Below are positions 27,353 to 36,035 of a stretch of DNA of 64,000 bases, piece by piece; position 1 is the first letter of the stretch, and the number at the start of each line of letters is the position of its first letter. The DNA is taken from assembly GCF_000204415.1 (NCBI RefSeq), contig NC_015416.1, forward strand, positions 62,001 through 126,000, written 5' to 3'. The DNA comes from Methanothrix soehngenii GP6 (GTDB lineage Archaea > Halobacteriota > Methanosarcinia > Methanotrichales > Methanotrichaceae). The position numbers were made by a program, and so were the translations under genes. The notes beneath the pieces were generated by a model that saw only the letters and a program-made list of their open reading frames with translations, was not told where the DNA came from and did no database searches.

Positions 27353-28538
27353 CCAGCATCCTCGCATCCTTGCCCTGCCTCGCTTTGGCCATGGCCAAAG
27401 CCTCATCCAGAGTCTTTGCCGGATTCATAAAGCACATCTCGACCTTATCCCTGGGCATGGAAGAGACCAGAATCAGATGGTGCTCCATCGACTCCCTGGC
27501 CAGGAAGGCCGCCTTGTGCCCTCCAAACTCGTACTCCCTGCCGAACCGCTCCCAGCAGTCCTCGGCAGACGAGGCCTCGCAGGCCCAGCGCTCGAATGCC
27601 GGATGGCCCAGCCCCTCGCAACATTCCGCTAAGAGGATGATGGTACCGCCGGGAAGGGCGGCATTCTTGGCATTGTCCAAAGCCTTCTGGGCCTGGAATA
27701 AATTGAGGTCCTTGGGCCTGCCTCCGGCGCAGCTGACTACGATCTCCGCCGGCTCCACATAACGGCGATACATCCGGTCAACTGCCGCCGCCCCCACTCT
27801 ATGCGCCTTTATGAAGTCTCCAGCGGTAGACAGGACGATCTCCTTTTGGCTATTCAAGACAGTGTTAAGTATGAAATCCAGATCCGCGATTCGGGCAGCA
27901 TCCTCCATATCCAGGCGGACGGGGCTTTTCAGGTTCCCGGTAGTTGCCGCAGGATCCCTCATCAGCTCGTGATTCCTGACCACAGAGGGCTCGGAGCTAA
28001 CCCCGGGGAGAATGGCCTTTGCCCCGCCGCTGAAGCCGGCATAATAGTGATACTCGATATTTCCCGTAGCCACTATCAGGTCAGAGGAGGCGACCGCCTC
28101 CAGAACCTCCACCGGAGTTCCCCGCTCAGTCCATCCCAGGGGAACGCAGCCTTTGGAGTCGTGCTGAACATGAGGCAAGCAAATGCAGTCCTTTAAGAGA
28201 TACTCCTCCTCGGCAACGGTCATCCTTCGATGGGTGCCCAGAGCGAAGACAACAAACAGACTCCTGATACCCAGCTCCCGGATCCTCTTGACAAGCGGAG
28301 GAAGCATGAGGTGGCTGGGAGCAGGGCGGGTGATATCGCTGACCAGAATGGAAGCCGACCTTGCCCCTGCAAAATCCTCCAGCCTCCTTCCAACCGCCTG
28401 ATCTAAGGATCTCTCGACCTCCCCGGAGCCGGCTGGCGGAAGCTCCTGGGGAAGGACGACCTTTGCCTCCTCGCCTGCAAGAAGATCGAGGCAACCCTGG
28501 CCGTAATTGAGCTTAATGGTATTGTTATTCGGTTTCAT
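27285..28538 (-). CDS. LarA-type nickel-dependent racemase family protein (DUF2088)
   Basis: 417 residues with the LarA fold: SILVSDITRPAPSH (N-terminal domain), FALGTHRRMT carrying the catalytic-type His, and YYAGFSGGAKAILPGVSS, whose Lys binds the nickel-pincer cofactor in lactate racemase. LarA enzymes racemise or epimerise 2-hydroxy acids by hydride transfer. No larB, larC or larE cofactor genes are in the window, so substrate and metallation are unknown. The last nine residues (RASAHGSWP) fall in the transposase-fragment sequence, so the native C-terminus may have been slightly altered. It follows the DUF58 gene by 62 bases on the same strand. Confidence 0.85.
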   Translation of the reverse strand: MKPNNNTIKLNYGQGCLDLLAGEEAKVVLPQELPPAGSGEVERSLDQAVGRRLEDFAGARSASILVSDITRPAPSHLMLPPLVKRIRELGIRSLFVVFALGTHRRMTVAEEEYLLKDCICLPHVQHDSKGCVPLGWTERGTPVEVLEAVASSDLIVATGNIEYHYYAGFSGGAKAILPGVSSEPSVVRNHELMRDPAATTGNLKSPVRLDMEDAARIADLDFILNTVLNSQKEIVLSTAGDFIKAHRVGAAAVDRMYRRYVEPAEIVVSCAGGRPKDLNLFQAQKALDNAKNAALPGGTIILLAECCEGLGHPAFERWACEASSAEDCWERFGREYEFGGHKAAFLARESMEHHLILVSSMPRDKVEMCFMNPAKTLDEALAMAKARQGKDARMLVMPYGNLTLAVGKRASAHGSWP

Positions 28539-28600
28539 TGGCGTGGCAGTCCGCTATTCATCTTATATTATCCAGAGATGGTTTTGAATATATATATGAC

Positions 28601-29458
28601 CTATGTCTTCCAGACCACCGCTCGGGTGAGCATCTCAGAGAAGGCATCGAATATCGGCCGGTCCGTCTGGAAGAGGAAATAGTTCGCACCGACCTGGTCA
28701 CATGCTTCTCTGATCTTTTCGTTATGCTCTGCCAGTCTCGTCTGGTAGTCCGCCCGCTCTCCCTCAGTCACCCGGGTGATGACGGAAAGGCCGCTCTCCA
28801 TATCTACGAATTTAACATCCCCGCCGAATCCCATCCCCATCTCATCCGGGGAGAGGACCTGAATGACCACCAGCTCATGTCCGGAGAGGCGAAAGATGCT
28901 GGTTATCACATCCTCGGTATCCTCCAGGAGGTCGGATATCAGCACCACCAGGCTGGTGGTCTTGATCTGGGAGGCAAAAAGCTCTGAGACCAGCTTCAGG
29001 TTGGTTCTTCCTCGGGGCAGAGTATCATCAAGCATGGCAATGGATGAAATCAGGTTCCTCCTCCCTCGCTTTGGCTCTCCGGGATAGAACCGGTGGCAGA
29101 AACGCGACAAAGTGTATTTCTCGTTCTCCATGGTGGCCAGATAGGCAAAGCCCGCAGCCAGGCGGGAGGAATAGGCATACTTTCCGGCATAGCCCATGCT
29201 GGCGCTGCTGTCTAAGAGGATATGGACCACAAGGCTTCTCTCCTCCTCATGCTCCCGGATGAAGAGCTTCTCCGTCCTTCCGTAGACCTTCCAGTCCACC
29301 AGCTTGAAGTCGTCCCCCTTGCGATACTCCCGATAGCCCACCGGGCTGATGCCGTGGCCAAATCGCATCGATTTCCTCCCACCGCTATATGCCGTGGAGA
29401 CGCGCTTCCGGACGAGCAGAGTGAATCGCTCCAGCTCTTTGAAGAAATCAGTATCCAT
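28601..29458 (-). CDS. DUF58 domain protein (VWA-like, MoxR partner)
   Basis: 285 residues. The family block GISPVGYREYRKGDDFKLVDWKVYGRTEKLFIREHEEE is complete (about 35-72), followed by a VWA-like fold with the metal-site motif LLDSSASMGYAGK. DUF58 proteins occur beside MoxR AAA ATPases, which are thought to use them as metal-dependent adaptors when assembling enzyme complexes. It begins 8 bases after the moxR stop, so the two are one operon. The client complex is unknown; larA immediately downstream is one possibility (inference). Confidence 0.88.
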   Translation of the reverse strand: MDTDFFKELERFTLLVRKRVSTAYSGGRKSMRFGHGISPVGYREYRKGDDFKLVDWKVYGRTEKLFIREHEEERSLVVHILLDSSASMGYAGKYAYSSRLAAGFAYLATMENEKYTLSRFCHRFYPGEPKRGRRNLISSIAMLDDTLPRGRTNLKLVSELFASQIKTTSLVVLISDLLEDTEDVITSIFRLSGHELVVIQVLSPDEMGMGFGGDVKFVDMESGLSVITRVTEGERADYQTRLAEHNEKIREACDQVGANYFLFQTDRPIFDAFSEMLTRAVVWKT

Positions 29459-29466
29459 AATTCATC

Positions 29467-30423
29467 TCATAGCGATAGGCTCTTCAGGATGTCACCTACC
29501 ACCTGATCGCGGGTGAGGCCCTTCCTCTCCGCCTCGAATCCCAATATTATTCTATGCCTGAGTACAGGATAGGCCATTACATGCAGGTCTTCTTTGGATA
29601 CATAGTTCCTCCCCTGCAGAAATGCTCTGGCCTTAGCCGATAAGATGAGGCCGATGGAGGCCCTGGGGCTTGCACCATACTGGACCCCGTCCCAGTTACG
29701 TGTGGCCAGGACCAGGTTAACCACCGCCCGTTTCAGATCATCCGCGATCGGTATATCGCGACAGAGCTTCTGAAGGGCAATAACCTCCTCCTTGCTCACT
29801 TGAGGTGAGACCTTGGGCTCCGCCCGGATGGTATACCGCTCCAGGATCTCCAGCTCCTCATCCATCGTGGGATACTCCATGAAGATCTTGAGCAGGAACC
29901 TGTCCAGCTGAGCCTCGGGCAATGGGAAGGTTCCTTCCATCTCTATGGGATTCTGGGTGGCCAAAATGAAGAAGGGCCTGTCCAGAGCATAGGTTTTGTT
30001 GCCCACGGTTACCTGTTTTTCCTGCATGGCCTCTAAAAGGGCGCTCTGAGTCTTGGGCGAAGCCCGGTTGATCTCGTCCGCCAAGACGATATTAGAGAAG
30101 ACTGGCCCCGGCTCGAAGCGGAACTTCTTTCCCCCGCCGATCTCGTCTATAATGGTGGTGCCGGTGATATCCGCCGGCATCAAATCCGGCGTGCACTGAA
30201 TTCTGCTGAAGTCCAGGCCCATGCAAGAAGCAGTGGTCTTCACAAGCAGAGTCTTGGCCAGACCCGGATTGCTCTCCAAAAGGGCATGACCTCCGGCGAT
30301 AATCGACACCAAAAGCTGCTCTATGGCCCTGTCCTGGCCGACGATCACCTTATCGATCTCTTTTCGGAGCCTCTGGAAAATCTCCGGAGCTCGGCTGTAG
30401 ACTGATCTGAGATCCTCCGACAT
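29467..30423 (-). CDS. MoxR-family AAA+ ATPase
   Basis: The start is the ATG at 30423 (MSEDLRSVYSRAPEIF), giving 318 residues; a frame from 30495 adds an improbable hydrophobic leader. Motifs: GHALLESNPGLAKTLLV (Walker A with Ser-Asn where most MoxR proteins have Gly-Val), IVLADEINRASPKTQ (Walker B), FILATQNPIEMEGTFPLPEAQLDRFLLK (sensor and arginine-finger region). MoxR ATPases act as chaperones for metal-enzyme or surface complexes. It heads a moxR-DUF58-larA run and is divergent from the gerW-like gene, with a short shared control region. Confidence 0.92.
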   Translation of the reverse strand: MSEDLRSVYSRAPEIFQRLRKEIDKVIVGQDRAIEQLLVSIIAGGHALLESNPGLAKTLLVKTTASCMGLDFSRIQCTPDLMPADITGTTIIDEIGGGKKFRFEPGPVFSNIVLADEINRASPKTQSALLEAMQEKQVTVGNKTYALDRPFFILATQNPIEMEGTFPLPEAQLDRFLLKIFMEYPTMDEELEILERYTIRAEPKVSPQVSKEEVIALQKLCRDIPIADDLKRAVVNLVLATRNWDGVQYGASPRASIGLILSAKARAFLQGRNYVSKEDLHVMAYPVLRHRIILGFEAERKGLTRDQVVGDILKSLSL

Positions 30424-30519
30424 TATTCTCTTCTGAAGAGATTTTGGTCTAATTATACCTTTTCCAGCAATCCAGAAGATGTAAATATAGTGCATACTAT
30501 CTTATTAATGGAGACATAG

Positions 30520-30939
30520 ATGACGAGCACCGATGCCATAAGGGCTACAGTGGATGAGCTTCTAAGGGTGCTCTCCGCCAGGAACATAATTGGGGAGCCT
30601 ATGGACTTGGAGGACAAGATCATCATACCCATCACCAAGATGGGGATGGGATTTGGCACTGGCCAGGAACCAGGGGAGAGCGAGGCCATTAAAGTCAAGG
30701 CAGGCGGAGGGGTGGGAGTTATACCCATCGCCATAGTGGTAGTGTTCAAAGGGATTCCCGGTGAGGATGGTGTCAAGGTGATTCCTTTATCCGGCCATAT
30801 CTCAGGCAACCAGCCCCTGGCTGAGATGGCCAGTGCTGCCCAATCTATCCTGGAGAGATTTGCTGCCTCCCAGGAGAGAAAAGAAAAAGATAGGAAAGAG
30901 AAGAGATCCTCTCGAGAGACTGCGGTGCTCGTCGAATAG
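30520..30939 (+). CDS. GerW/YtfJ family protein
   Basis: 139 residues with the YtfJ pattern: KIIIPITKMGMGFGTG, a glycine-rich KAGGGVGVIPIAIVVVF, then a charged C-terminal tail of Lys and Glu. In Bacillus, YtfJ (GerW) is a spore protein, but the family is widespread in non-sporulating archaea, where its function is unknown. It is followed after 24 bases by a DUF2953 gene. The same ytfI-ytfJ pairing exists in Bacillus, supporting a conserved functional link. Confidence 0.88.
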   Translation: MTSTDAIRATVDELLRVLSARNIIGEPMDLEDKIIIPITKMGMGFGTGQEPGESEAIKVKAGGGVGVIPIAIVVVFKGIPGEDGVKVIPLSGHISGNQPLAEMASAAQSILERFAASQERKEKDRKEKRSSRETAVLVE

Positions 30940-30963
30940 AGGGCCATTGATAGATGCCTTATA

Positions 30964-31875
30964 ATGGATTTCAAAGGACAATTTCAGGATCTAACTCAGC
31001 GTGAGGCATTCTTGATGCCACTGACCCTACAAATTCTGACAGGGATATCGTCCCCTAGCCTTTTGACATCAGCCGCATTAATCCTAATGCTTTTTATCGC
31101 CCTCCTGCTAATCCTTCTGATAATTCCCTTAAGTCTATGCCTGTTCCTCTGCAAAGAGGGGCAACTGGTTGAGGGAAAGCTGAGAGGATCATGGCTGGGA
31201 ATATCTGCAGGCGGTGACTTGAGAAGCAAGGAGACCCAGCTTCTGGGAAGGCTCTGGATATCGTGGCATAACATCAGACTGCTATATAGAGAGACTTCCG
31301 CTCCATCAGCCCTCGATCTTATTGCATCGATAACCGGGGGTGAAAAGGAAAAAGATGAGGAAAAAGAGATTAAGAAAGTTAAAAAAGGCAGCGCAGGAAT
31401 AGCGAAAAGAGGATCACCAGACAAGAGAAAGTATAAAGAAGGGCAAGATGAAAGCCATCCTGGCTCGGATGAAAAGGGCGGAGAATTGGAGGTTATTGAA
31501 GAGGGCGATGCCGATGGAATAAGCGTTCACCGGATCCGGTCTGTGCTGGCAGCCATGCCCGCCTTTATCGATTTTATTCGGGATCTTTTCAGATCATTCC
31601 ACTTCAAGACCATCCGCTGCCACCTGCAGTTAGGGCTTGATGATCCTTCCGAGACTGCCATATTAACTGGAAGGCTCTGGTCTATAGCAGCTTTTCTCAG
31701 TTATCTTGGAGCGGATATCCAGATCGAGCCATTCTTTGAAGAAGAGCGATTGGAGGGAGAGCTTCTGGCAGAGGCCAGAATGCGTCCCATCCGTATCCCA
31801 GCAGCGGTTATCTCCGCCCTGCGGGAGAAGGAGATGAGATCGCTGTTAAAGGATGCTATCGGCTGGGGGCGCTGA
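30964..31875 (+). CDS. DUF2953 (YtfI-like) membrane-anchored protein
   Basis: 303 residues. A strong membrane segment (about residues 35-65, rich in Leu and Ile) precedes the DUF2953 body. A highly charged Lys/Glu linker (about 120-185) divides it, and the C-terminal half has the family's HLQLGLDDPSETAILTGRLWSI motif. It would be anchored in the membrane with the bulk in the cytoplasm or outside (topology not determined). It sits directly after the gerW-like gene, matching the bacterial ytfI-ytfJ arrangement. Confidence 0.85.
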   Translation: MDFKGQFQDLTQREAFLMPLTLQILTGISSPSLLTSAALILMLFIALLLILLIIPLSLCLFLCKEGQLVEGKLRGSWLGISAGGDLRSKETQLLGRLWISWHNIRLLYRETSAPSALDLIASITGGEKEKDEEKEIKKVKKGSAGIAKRGSPDKRKYKEGQDESHPGSDEKGGELEVIEEGDADGISVHRIRSVLAAMPAFIDFIRDLFRSFHFKTIRCHLQLGLDDPSETAILTGRLWSIAAFLSYLGADIQIEPFFEEERLEGELLAEARMRPIRIPAAVISALREKEMRSLLKDAIGWGR

Positions 31876-31956
31876 ATGAAAATGCGGGATGCAAATGAGC
31901 TATATGAGAATGGGCTGTATGAGAATGGGCTGTATGGAGAGGTGCCTCATAGATGA
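31876..31956 (+). CDS. Possible mini-ORF with internal 15-bp repeats
   Basis: An ATG immediately after the DUF2953 stop opens 26 codons (MKMRDANELYENGLYENGLY...) ending in a TGA that overlaps the next gene's ATG (31953). Two tandem copies of tatgagaatgggctg lie inside. The perfect coupling at both ends suggests a translated spacer, but chance cannot be excluded. Confidence 0.3.
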   Translation: MKMRDANELYENGLYENGLYGEVPHR

Positions 31957-32288
31957 ATAAAAATACTAAAAATAAATGGATCCCCAAGATGCAGACGCAT
32001 ATACTGGCAGGAGCAGAGATCAGGGCAGGATCCAGAGTGCTCTATCCCATCATCAAGATCCTGGTCATCGCCGCTGGAGATCGGCTGCTGGGATTCAGAT
32101 TAAGCCCGATTGCATTACTGATTGCGGAGCCCGGAATGCGATATGCGATCTCCATGGAAGGAAAGCAATTGGCCTTGGATGAGGTCTACAAGCTGGCTCC
32201 ATCTCTGAGAGATCTTGATCTCAAAACGGCTGATCAGCGCATCCATAGGATATGCGAATCCTCCTGGGGAATAAACGCATCCGGATGA
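31953..32288 (+). CDS. Hypothetical protein, third gene of the GerW/DUF2953 cluster
   Basis: 111 residues with no recognised family. It has a basic N-terminus, a short hydrophobic stretch (VLYPIIKILVIAAGDRLLGF) and a central region SPIALLIAEPGMRYAISMEG that suggests an alpha/beta fold. The start ATG overlaps the stop of the preceding mini-ORF. Its last 55 bases overlap, in the opposite orientation, the 3' end of the phosphorylase gene. Position suggests it works with the gerW-like and DUF2953 proteins (inference). Confidence 0.6.
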   Translation: MNKNTKNKWIPKMQTHILAGAEIRAGSRVLYPIIKILVIAAGDRLLGFRLSPIALLIAEPGMRYAISMEGKQLALDEVYKLAPSLRDLDLKTADQRIHRICESSWGINASG

Positions 32289-34777
32289 TAGGGCACAATC
32301 CGAGGTGTATAATCCTCTGCATGCCTGTTTGCCGGAACATCAGCGCAGTAAACGAACCCATTGACCGAGCCAGTAAGCGTCCCTCTCTGATCCATAAGGA
32401 TCCTCGCCGGCTTCATCTGCTCTCCCCGGCTGGATTGGGGCAGAGGATCGGCATAAAGCTCCACCTGAATATCATCTGGATAGACATCACCTAAATATAT
32501 CTCTATCTGGAAGTGCCACCGATCCTCCTCGTCCCCGGTCACCTTCAGGTGGCCAAAATGAACGCCTCTCCAGCATTGGTTGATCCGCTTCTGCCAACCC
32601 ACCAGCTCCTTCGCCAGCTTTGCACCCTCTTTTGCCCTCTTTCTATAGGCGTCAGCCGCCGGCTGGTAGACCTTCTCTACATACTCTTTCATCATACGGT
32701 TGCCGCTATAGCGCGGGGTTAGCTCAGTCATGCTGGCCTTGATCTTTGCCACCCAGGATGATGGAACTCCCTGATCGTCCCGCTGGTAGAAGAGCGGTAT
32801 TACCTCCTCCTCCAGCAGACGGTAAAGGTTCCGGGCATCTAAATCATCTCTTTCCGGCCCAAAGCCTGCAGGGGACTCAATCTCATCCCCCTCATCTCCC
32901 AGCAGCCAGCCCACCCGTGGTTCATAGGCCTCATCCCACCATCCGTCGAGAGTGGAGAGGTTCAGCCCGCCATTGGCCAGAACCTTCATGCCGCTCGTCC
33001 CGCAGGCCTCATTGGGACGGAGTGGAGTGTTAATCCATAAATCCACTCCCGCCTGCAGATGCTGGGCCAGATCGATATCGTAATCCTCGAGAAATATCAC
33101 CCGATCCGTTATATCCGGCCGATCGGCGAAGTTGGCCATCTGCTTGACCATCTCCTTCCCAGCGATATCGGCAGGATGAGCCTTGGCGGCCATCAAGAGC
33201 TGAACCGGCCTATCATGATTGGTCAGAATACTGACCAGCTTCTCCTCGTCCCTGAGGAGAAGATTTGTGCGCTTGTAGGCGGTTGCCCTTCTGGCAAAGC
33301 CTATGGTGAGGGTATTGGGGTCCAAGACATGCCTTGCGGCCTCGATCTCCTCAGGCGAGGCTCCGTGCTCCTGCATCTGCCGGGCGTGACGCCTGCGAGC
33401 ATAATCGATTAGGTCTTTTCTGGCAAGAGCTCTGAAGTTCCAGATATCCTGGTCGCTCTGCCTGGCGATCTTTCCTGCCTCGTAATCGATGCTTTCCGGA
33501 CCGCATCCGGTCGGACAGCTCAAAGACCACAATCTCTGGGCCACAGGAGAATCCCAGGTGGGAATATGGACCCCGTTGGTAATATAATCAATTGGCACCT
33601 CATTCTCCGGCCAGCGGGGATAGCGGGACTGAAAGATCCTCTTGCTCACCTGGGCATGAAGCCTGCTCACTCCATTAACAAAGCAGCTCCCGCTAATGGC
33701 GAGAAAGGCGATGTTAAATGGGCTGCTGTAATCCTTCTCGGTCTTCAATCCCATTATAACCAGATCATTCGGAAAGAGGCCTTGAGCGTCTGTATAATGC
33801 TTTGCATATTTTTTCAAAAGATCTCTATCAAATCGATCGAAACCCGCCTCCACCGGGGTATGAGTGGTGAATACATTTCCCGCCCGGGTGGCCCAGAGAG
33901 CCTCCAGGAATGAGCAGCCTTCCTCATGCATGAAGCTATAGGCTCTGGCCAGGACTACAAATGCAGCATGGCCCTCGTTCATATGGCAGACAATAGGCTT
34001 TATTCCCATCTTTTTTAAGGCCAGCCAGCCGCCCACGCCCAGGATGATCTCCTGGATGAGGCGCAGCTCCTGTCCGGGAGCATAAAGGCTGGCGGTGATC
34101 GCCCTATCCCATGGGCTGTTTAGAGGATCGTTGGAGTCCAGGAGAAAGAGGTTCACCCGGCCCACCTGAGCCCTCCAGACCCTTAAGTACAGATGTCTCC
34201 CCGGAAGGCTGATCTTGATTCTGAGCCTGCCTCCCTCCTCGTCCTGGACCGGCTCTATGGGAAGGCTGTTTGGATCGTTATAAGGAAAGGCCTCGATCTG
34301 AGATCCGTCCTGGGCCAAAACCTGACGGAAGTATCCCTGCTGGTAGAGGAGGCCTACTCCGACCAGTGGGACTCCCAGGTCGCTGGCCGTCTTCAGGTGG
34401 TCTCCAGCCAGGATTCCCAGGCCTCCAGAGTAGATGGGAAGGGCCTCAGAAAGGCCGAATTCCATACTGAAGTAGGCCACAGAGTCCAGATTGAAATGCT
34501 CCTCGCACCATCCTGGCTGTGCCAGAAATTTCGTGTTTCTCTCCTGCCAATCTCTTATCTCCGTTCTCAGAGCATCGTCTTGTGCCAGCTCGTTTAGTCG
34601 GCTTTTTGAGATGTTTTGCAGGATGAGATAGGGATTTTTGGTCTTCTCCCAGGCCTCGGGATCCAGCAGCTCCCAGACCCTGTCTGTCGTCAACCGAACT
34701 GTCCAGCGCAAATCTAAGGCCAGATCAGCAAGACCTTCCAGTCCTGAGGGCAATTGCAGGTCCGTATGGCTTTTCAT
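32234..34777 (-). CDS. glgP: Alpha-glucan (glycogen/maltodextrin) phosphorylase
   Basis: 847 residues of the short GlgP subfamily (with the N-terminal DUF3417-type region LADLALDLRWTVRLTTDRVWELLDPEAWEKT rather than the animal-type N-terminus). Visible signatures: VAYFSMEFGLSEALPIYSGGLGILAGDHLK, HMNEGHAAF, ATAYKRTNLLL and the pyridoxal-phosphate site EACGTSGMKVLANGGLNLSTLDG, whose Lys anchors PLP. It releases glucose 1-phosphate from storage glucan, consistent with glycogen storage in methanogens. It is monocistronic on this strand; its 3' end overlaps a convergent gene. Divergent from the HicB-like gene. Confidence 0.95.
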   Translation of the reverse strand: MKSHTDLQLPSGLEGLADLALDLRWTVRLTTDRVWELLDPEAWEKTKNPYLILQNISKSRLNELAQDDALRTEIRDWQERNTKFLAQPGWCEEHFNLDSVAYFSMEFGLSEALPIYSGGLGILAGDHLKTASDLGVPLVGVGLLYQQGYFRQVLAQDGSQIEAFPYNDPNSLPIEPVQDEEGGRLRIKISLPGRHLYLRVWRAQVGRVNLFLLDSNDPLNSPWDRAITASLYAPGQELRLIQEIILGVGGWLALKKMGIKPIVCHMNEGHAAFVVLARAYSFMHEEGCSFLEALWATRAGNVFTTHTPVEAGFDRFDRDLLKKYAKHYTDAQGLFPNDLVIMGLKTEKDYSSPFNIAFLAISGSCFVNGVSRLHAQVSKRIFQSRYPRWPENEVPIDYITNGVHIPTWDSPVAQRLWSLSCPTGCGPESIDYEAGKIARQSDQDIWNFRALARKDLIDYARRRHARQMQEHGASPEEIEAARHVLDPNTLTIGFARRATAYKRTNLLLRDEEKLVSILTNHDRPVQLLMAAKAHPADIAGKEMVKQMANFADRPDITDRVIFLEDYDIDLAQHLQAGVDLWINTPLRPNEACGTSGMKVLANGGLNLSTLDGWWDEAYEPRVGWLLGDEGDEIESPAGFGPERDDLDARNLYRLLEEEVIPLFYQRDDQGVPSSWVAKIKASMTELTPRYSGNRMMKEYVEKVYQPAADAYRKRAKEGAKLAKELVGWQKRINQCWRGVHFGHLKVTGDEEDRWHFQIEIYLGDVYPDDIQVELYADPLPQSSRGEQMKPARILMDQRGTLTGSVNGFVYCADVPANRHAEDYTPRIVPYHPDAFIPQEDSHILWMR

Positions 34778-34898
34778 TTATCCGCCTCGATCAATTTCCA
34801 TAGCAGGGCTTTCTGGAGCGCTTAAGTAACTTGTGTTCCTTTGCATTATTTTAAAAAGGCTCCTCGCTAAATACATATCCATCATTATAGGTCTTTCC

Positions 34899-35249
34899 AT
34901 GTTTACAGAGTATATTCAGGCAGCCTTGGAGAAAGTGCAGTATAAGGTCATAGATAATGGCGATGAGCCATATTTTGCAGATGTCCCAGAACTCGATGGT
35001 GTGTGGGCCACAGGTCATACCGTTGAGGATGCACGCAGAAATTTCATTGAGGCTCTGGAAGAGTGGATCGCAGCTCGCCTGCAATGGGGCCTGCTCATTC
35101 CACCAATAGGCGGCCAGACCATCGAGGTCTCTAAGGAGCCGGTTCCAGTTGTCCAGGCTCGGTATTCACAAATCCAGCGTTCTAGCCTACGGCGACATAG
35201 GCAGCCAGTTCCAAATCCATCCCATCACAAAAGCAGCGGCTGCATCTGA
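34899..35249 (+). CDS. HicB-like antitoxin, orphan, C-terminus possibly altered
   Basis: From the ATG at 34899 the protein starts MFTEYIQAALEKVQYKVI and shows the HicB fold: PYFADVPELDGVWATGHTVEDARRNFIEALEEWI, then GLLIPPIGGQTIEV. Normal HicB-type proteins end around residue 75; this frame continues 40 residues with low-complexity Ser/Arg/His sequence. That tail overlaps, in another frame, a conserved-looking fragment shared with 36490-36600. No HicA toxin is next to it. The antitoxin domain is well supported, the tail is doubtful. Confidence 0.7.
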   Translation: MFTEYIQAALEKVQYKVIDNGDEPYFADVPELDGVWATGHTVEDARRNFIEALEEWIAARLQWGLLIPPIGGQTIEVSKEPVPVVQARYSQIQRSSLRRHRQPVPNPSHHKSSGCI

Positions 35250-35398
35250 TGCGTAAGCCTTCCAGGCATCTCACTCTTTTCTTTTTTTGCCTTTATTCTT
35301 CTTTTGGATTCCGGTAGGAGAAGGCAGCATGCAGGGCAATGCCGTCCCTTTACTTGTGAGGATTGAGATTTCGATATTCTATCACCAGACTTCTTGAT

Positions 35399-35608
35399 CT
35401 ACTCCTTTCTTTTCCTCTTAATCTCTTCGAGGATCTCATCAAGGCTCTGGTCCAGCCATCCCGCCCTCTCCTTCGTATAATCGCCGCTCCCTAGATCAAA
35501 GCTTTGCAGGAACCTGGCCATATCCACAGGCCCCAGGGCTTCAGCTAGAGCATCTATCCCCAGCTTCCTGATCTCATTGATGCTTCTGACATCTACTTTA
35601 GAGGACAT
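35399..35608 (-). CDS. Small partner protein of PIN-domain toxin (putative antitoxin)
   Basis: 69 residues: VDVRSINEIRKLGIDALAEALGPVDMARFLQSF, then GDYTKERAGWLDQSLDEILEEIKRKRK. This compact helical pattern recurs beside PIN-domain genes in many genomes. It overlaps the PIN gene by 11 bases and is read after it, so the toxin is encoded first. It would bind and neutralise the PIN ribonuclease (inference). Confidence 0.65.
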   Translation of the reverse strand: MSSKVDVRSINEIRKLGIDALAEALGPVDMARFLQSFDLGSGDYTKERAGWLDQSLDEILEEIKRKRKE

Positions 35609-36035
35609 CTAACAACCACCTTGCAGGGTTCATGACTATGACTTTGATGTCCGCGCTCATCCTAATCGCTGCTCTCAAGATCTCATCATCCGTGGTCAGC
35701 ATAACATCCGCTGATCTCTCCGCACAGGCCAGATGCAAAGCATCCATGGGCTTTATTAGCCCTTGCATCTCGATCTCCCGAACTCTGGAGACGATAGACT
35801 CATCCACAATGGTCTTTTCTCTTGATATCGAGGCAATTTGTTCCACTTTGCTTCGCCTCTCGGCATCTGGTATTCTGGAGATTTCGTAATCTATGGCTTC
35901 GCTGCCTATGAGAGTCCACTCCAAGAGGCACCTCTTTAATATGGCCAGGACTGCTTCTGATTCCATCCTGATTATCTCTTCGGTTTGGTCATCAAAAGGC
36001 CGGTTGATGCAGCAGACGTCCAGGTAGATTTTCAT
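35598..36035 (-). CDS. PIN-domain toxin (VapC-like ribonuclease)
   Basis: The start is the ATG at 36035 (MKIYLDVCCINRPFDDQ), 145 residues; a frame from 36116 adds a 27-residue leader unlike the family. Acidic residues expected in a PIN active site are present: Asp in YLDVCC, Glu in GSEAIDYEIS, Asp in MDALHLACAE and TTDDEILR. VapC-type proteins cleave RNA, often tRNA, when not bound by antitoxin. The partner gene follows with an 11-base overlap. Confidence 0.85.
   Translation of the reverse strand: MKIYLDVCCINRPFDDQTEEIIRMESEAVLAILKRCLLEWTLIGSEAIDYEISRIPDAERRSKVEQIASISREKTIVDESIVSRVREIEMQGLIKPMDALHLACAERSADVMLTTDDEILRAAIRMSADIKVIVMNPARWLLDVL

Noticed and set aside
30453-30974. Minus-strand frame of 173 codons
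   Set aside because: Antisense of the GerW-like gene, Ser/Leu-rich with no motif.
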